Below, piece by piece: positions 63,767-64,000 of a stretch of 64,000 bases of DNA. The notes beneath the pieces were generated by a model. That model was given only the letters and a program-made list of their open reading frames with translations, made no database searches and had not been told where the DNA came from. The DNA lies in assembly GCA_030867875.1 (NCBI GenBank), contig JAOWCC010001368.1, forward strand, positions 2,976,965-3,040,964. The letters are read 5' to 3'. This DNA comes from Actinernus sp. WN-2022 (Eukaryota > Cnidaria > Anthozoa > Actiniaria > Actinernidae). The position numbers and the translations under genes were made by a program. How positions within the stretch are numbered: position 1 is the first letter of the stretch; every line of letters starts with the position of its first letter.

Positions 63767-64000
63767 GTGCTCATCATTTACTTCAATATCAAACCGAACT
63801 GGAGTGTATGACTGCAATAAATCTCTTTTCTACAAACCGATCCTAGTGGTCAGCAGATGCCCGACATGGTTTAAAGAAAGACATGTGATCGAGTCTTGCA
63901 CTGCGGCGGATTCAACCGATCGACTGAAAACGATCCCCGTTACTGATACAGAAACTAGCACAACATACAAGAATGCATTTTGTGCGAAATGCCACAAGAG
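63767..64000 (+). CDS. Receptor copy 2, exon 3 (partial at window end)
   Basis: It begins after TACTTTTTCAG and continues open to the window edge. It differs from copy 1 by a few substitutions, such as CPTWF for CPSWF and ESC for EAC. The open frame here would let the copy be transcribed, but the exon 2 stop lies upstream. Confidence 0.8.

Larger units (their letters stand above)
62307..64000 (+). pseudogene. SMB-7TM receptor copy 2, 5' part, with premature stop
   Basis: Three exons correspond to copy 1: 62307-62388 (signal peptide, L to S change), 62649-62909 (SMB) and 63767 onward (ectodomain), cut by the window end. All splice sites are conserved. Exon 2 is 261 nt against 259 because TA is inserted at about 62731. 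This gives GAT-AGC-ACT-TAA, a stop at 62732-62734 upstream of the SMB cysteines, and shifts the frame after it. The SMB codons are otherwise intact in another frame. Intron 2 is 857 bp against 6.6 kb in copy 1. It is probably a pseudogene, unless the indel is an assembly error or an allele. Confidence 0.8.

Overview
The window is eukaryotic, animal-type DNA: AT-rich and intron-rich, with GT-AG splicing and a very high load of transposon debris. The two host genes I can reconstruct are a secretin-type 7TM receptor with a somatomedin-B (SMB) domain and an F5/8 type C (discoidin) protein. Together with L2/CR1-like LINEs, tRNA-derived SINEs, Crypton-like fragments and many foldback/MITE elements, they point to a cnidarian, most likely an anthozoan (coral or anemone). 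That taxonomic call is inference.

Layout. (1) 1-7.2 kb: MITEs and foldback hairpins, a 5'-truncated LINE on the minus strand (688-1910), a composite foldback element carrying a nested Harbinger-like MITE, and three tRNA-type SINE families. (2) 7.25-13.3 kb, plus strand: an F5/8 type C domain in three exons whose splice phases agree, plus a candidate last exon at 13126-13313. The intron before that last exon holds a 32-copy 43-bp minisatellite and a LINE pseudogene broken by two separate element insertions. (3) 13.7-25.2 kb: no convincing host gene, but three more LINE 3' fragments and several inverted-repeat elements. (4) 26.07-43.66 kb, plus strand: a complete seven-exon SMB-7TM receptor gene (2,307 nt, 768 aa, all phases consistent). 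Its introns contain a Crypton-like fragment, a 4.56-kb segment with 38-bp inverted ends, three minisatellites, tandemly duplicated SINEs and a 1.78-kb foldback element with a 5-bp target duplication. (5) 44-46.5 kb: tandem repeats. (6) 46.5-59.9 kb: one L2/CR1-like LINE split by a 9.69-kb element (about 47135-56825) with 13-bp terminal inverted repeats and long ATATGGG-rich arrays at both ends. (7) 60-64 kb: dispersed repeats, then the 5' part of a second copy of the receptor gene. This copy carries a 2-bp insertion and a premature stop in exon 2 and runs off the window end.

The two receptor copies are a tandem segmental duplication about 36 kb apart, and comparing them exposes filled and empty insertion sites. 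The most novel-looking item is the 9.69-kb element with ATATGGG arrays; I found no coding sequence in it and cannot assign it to a superfamily.
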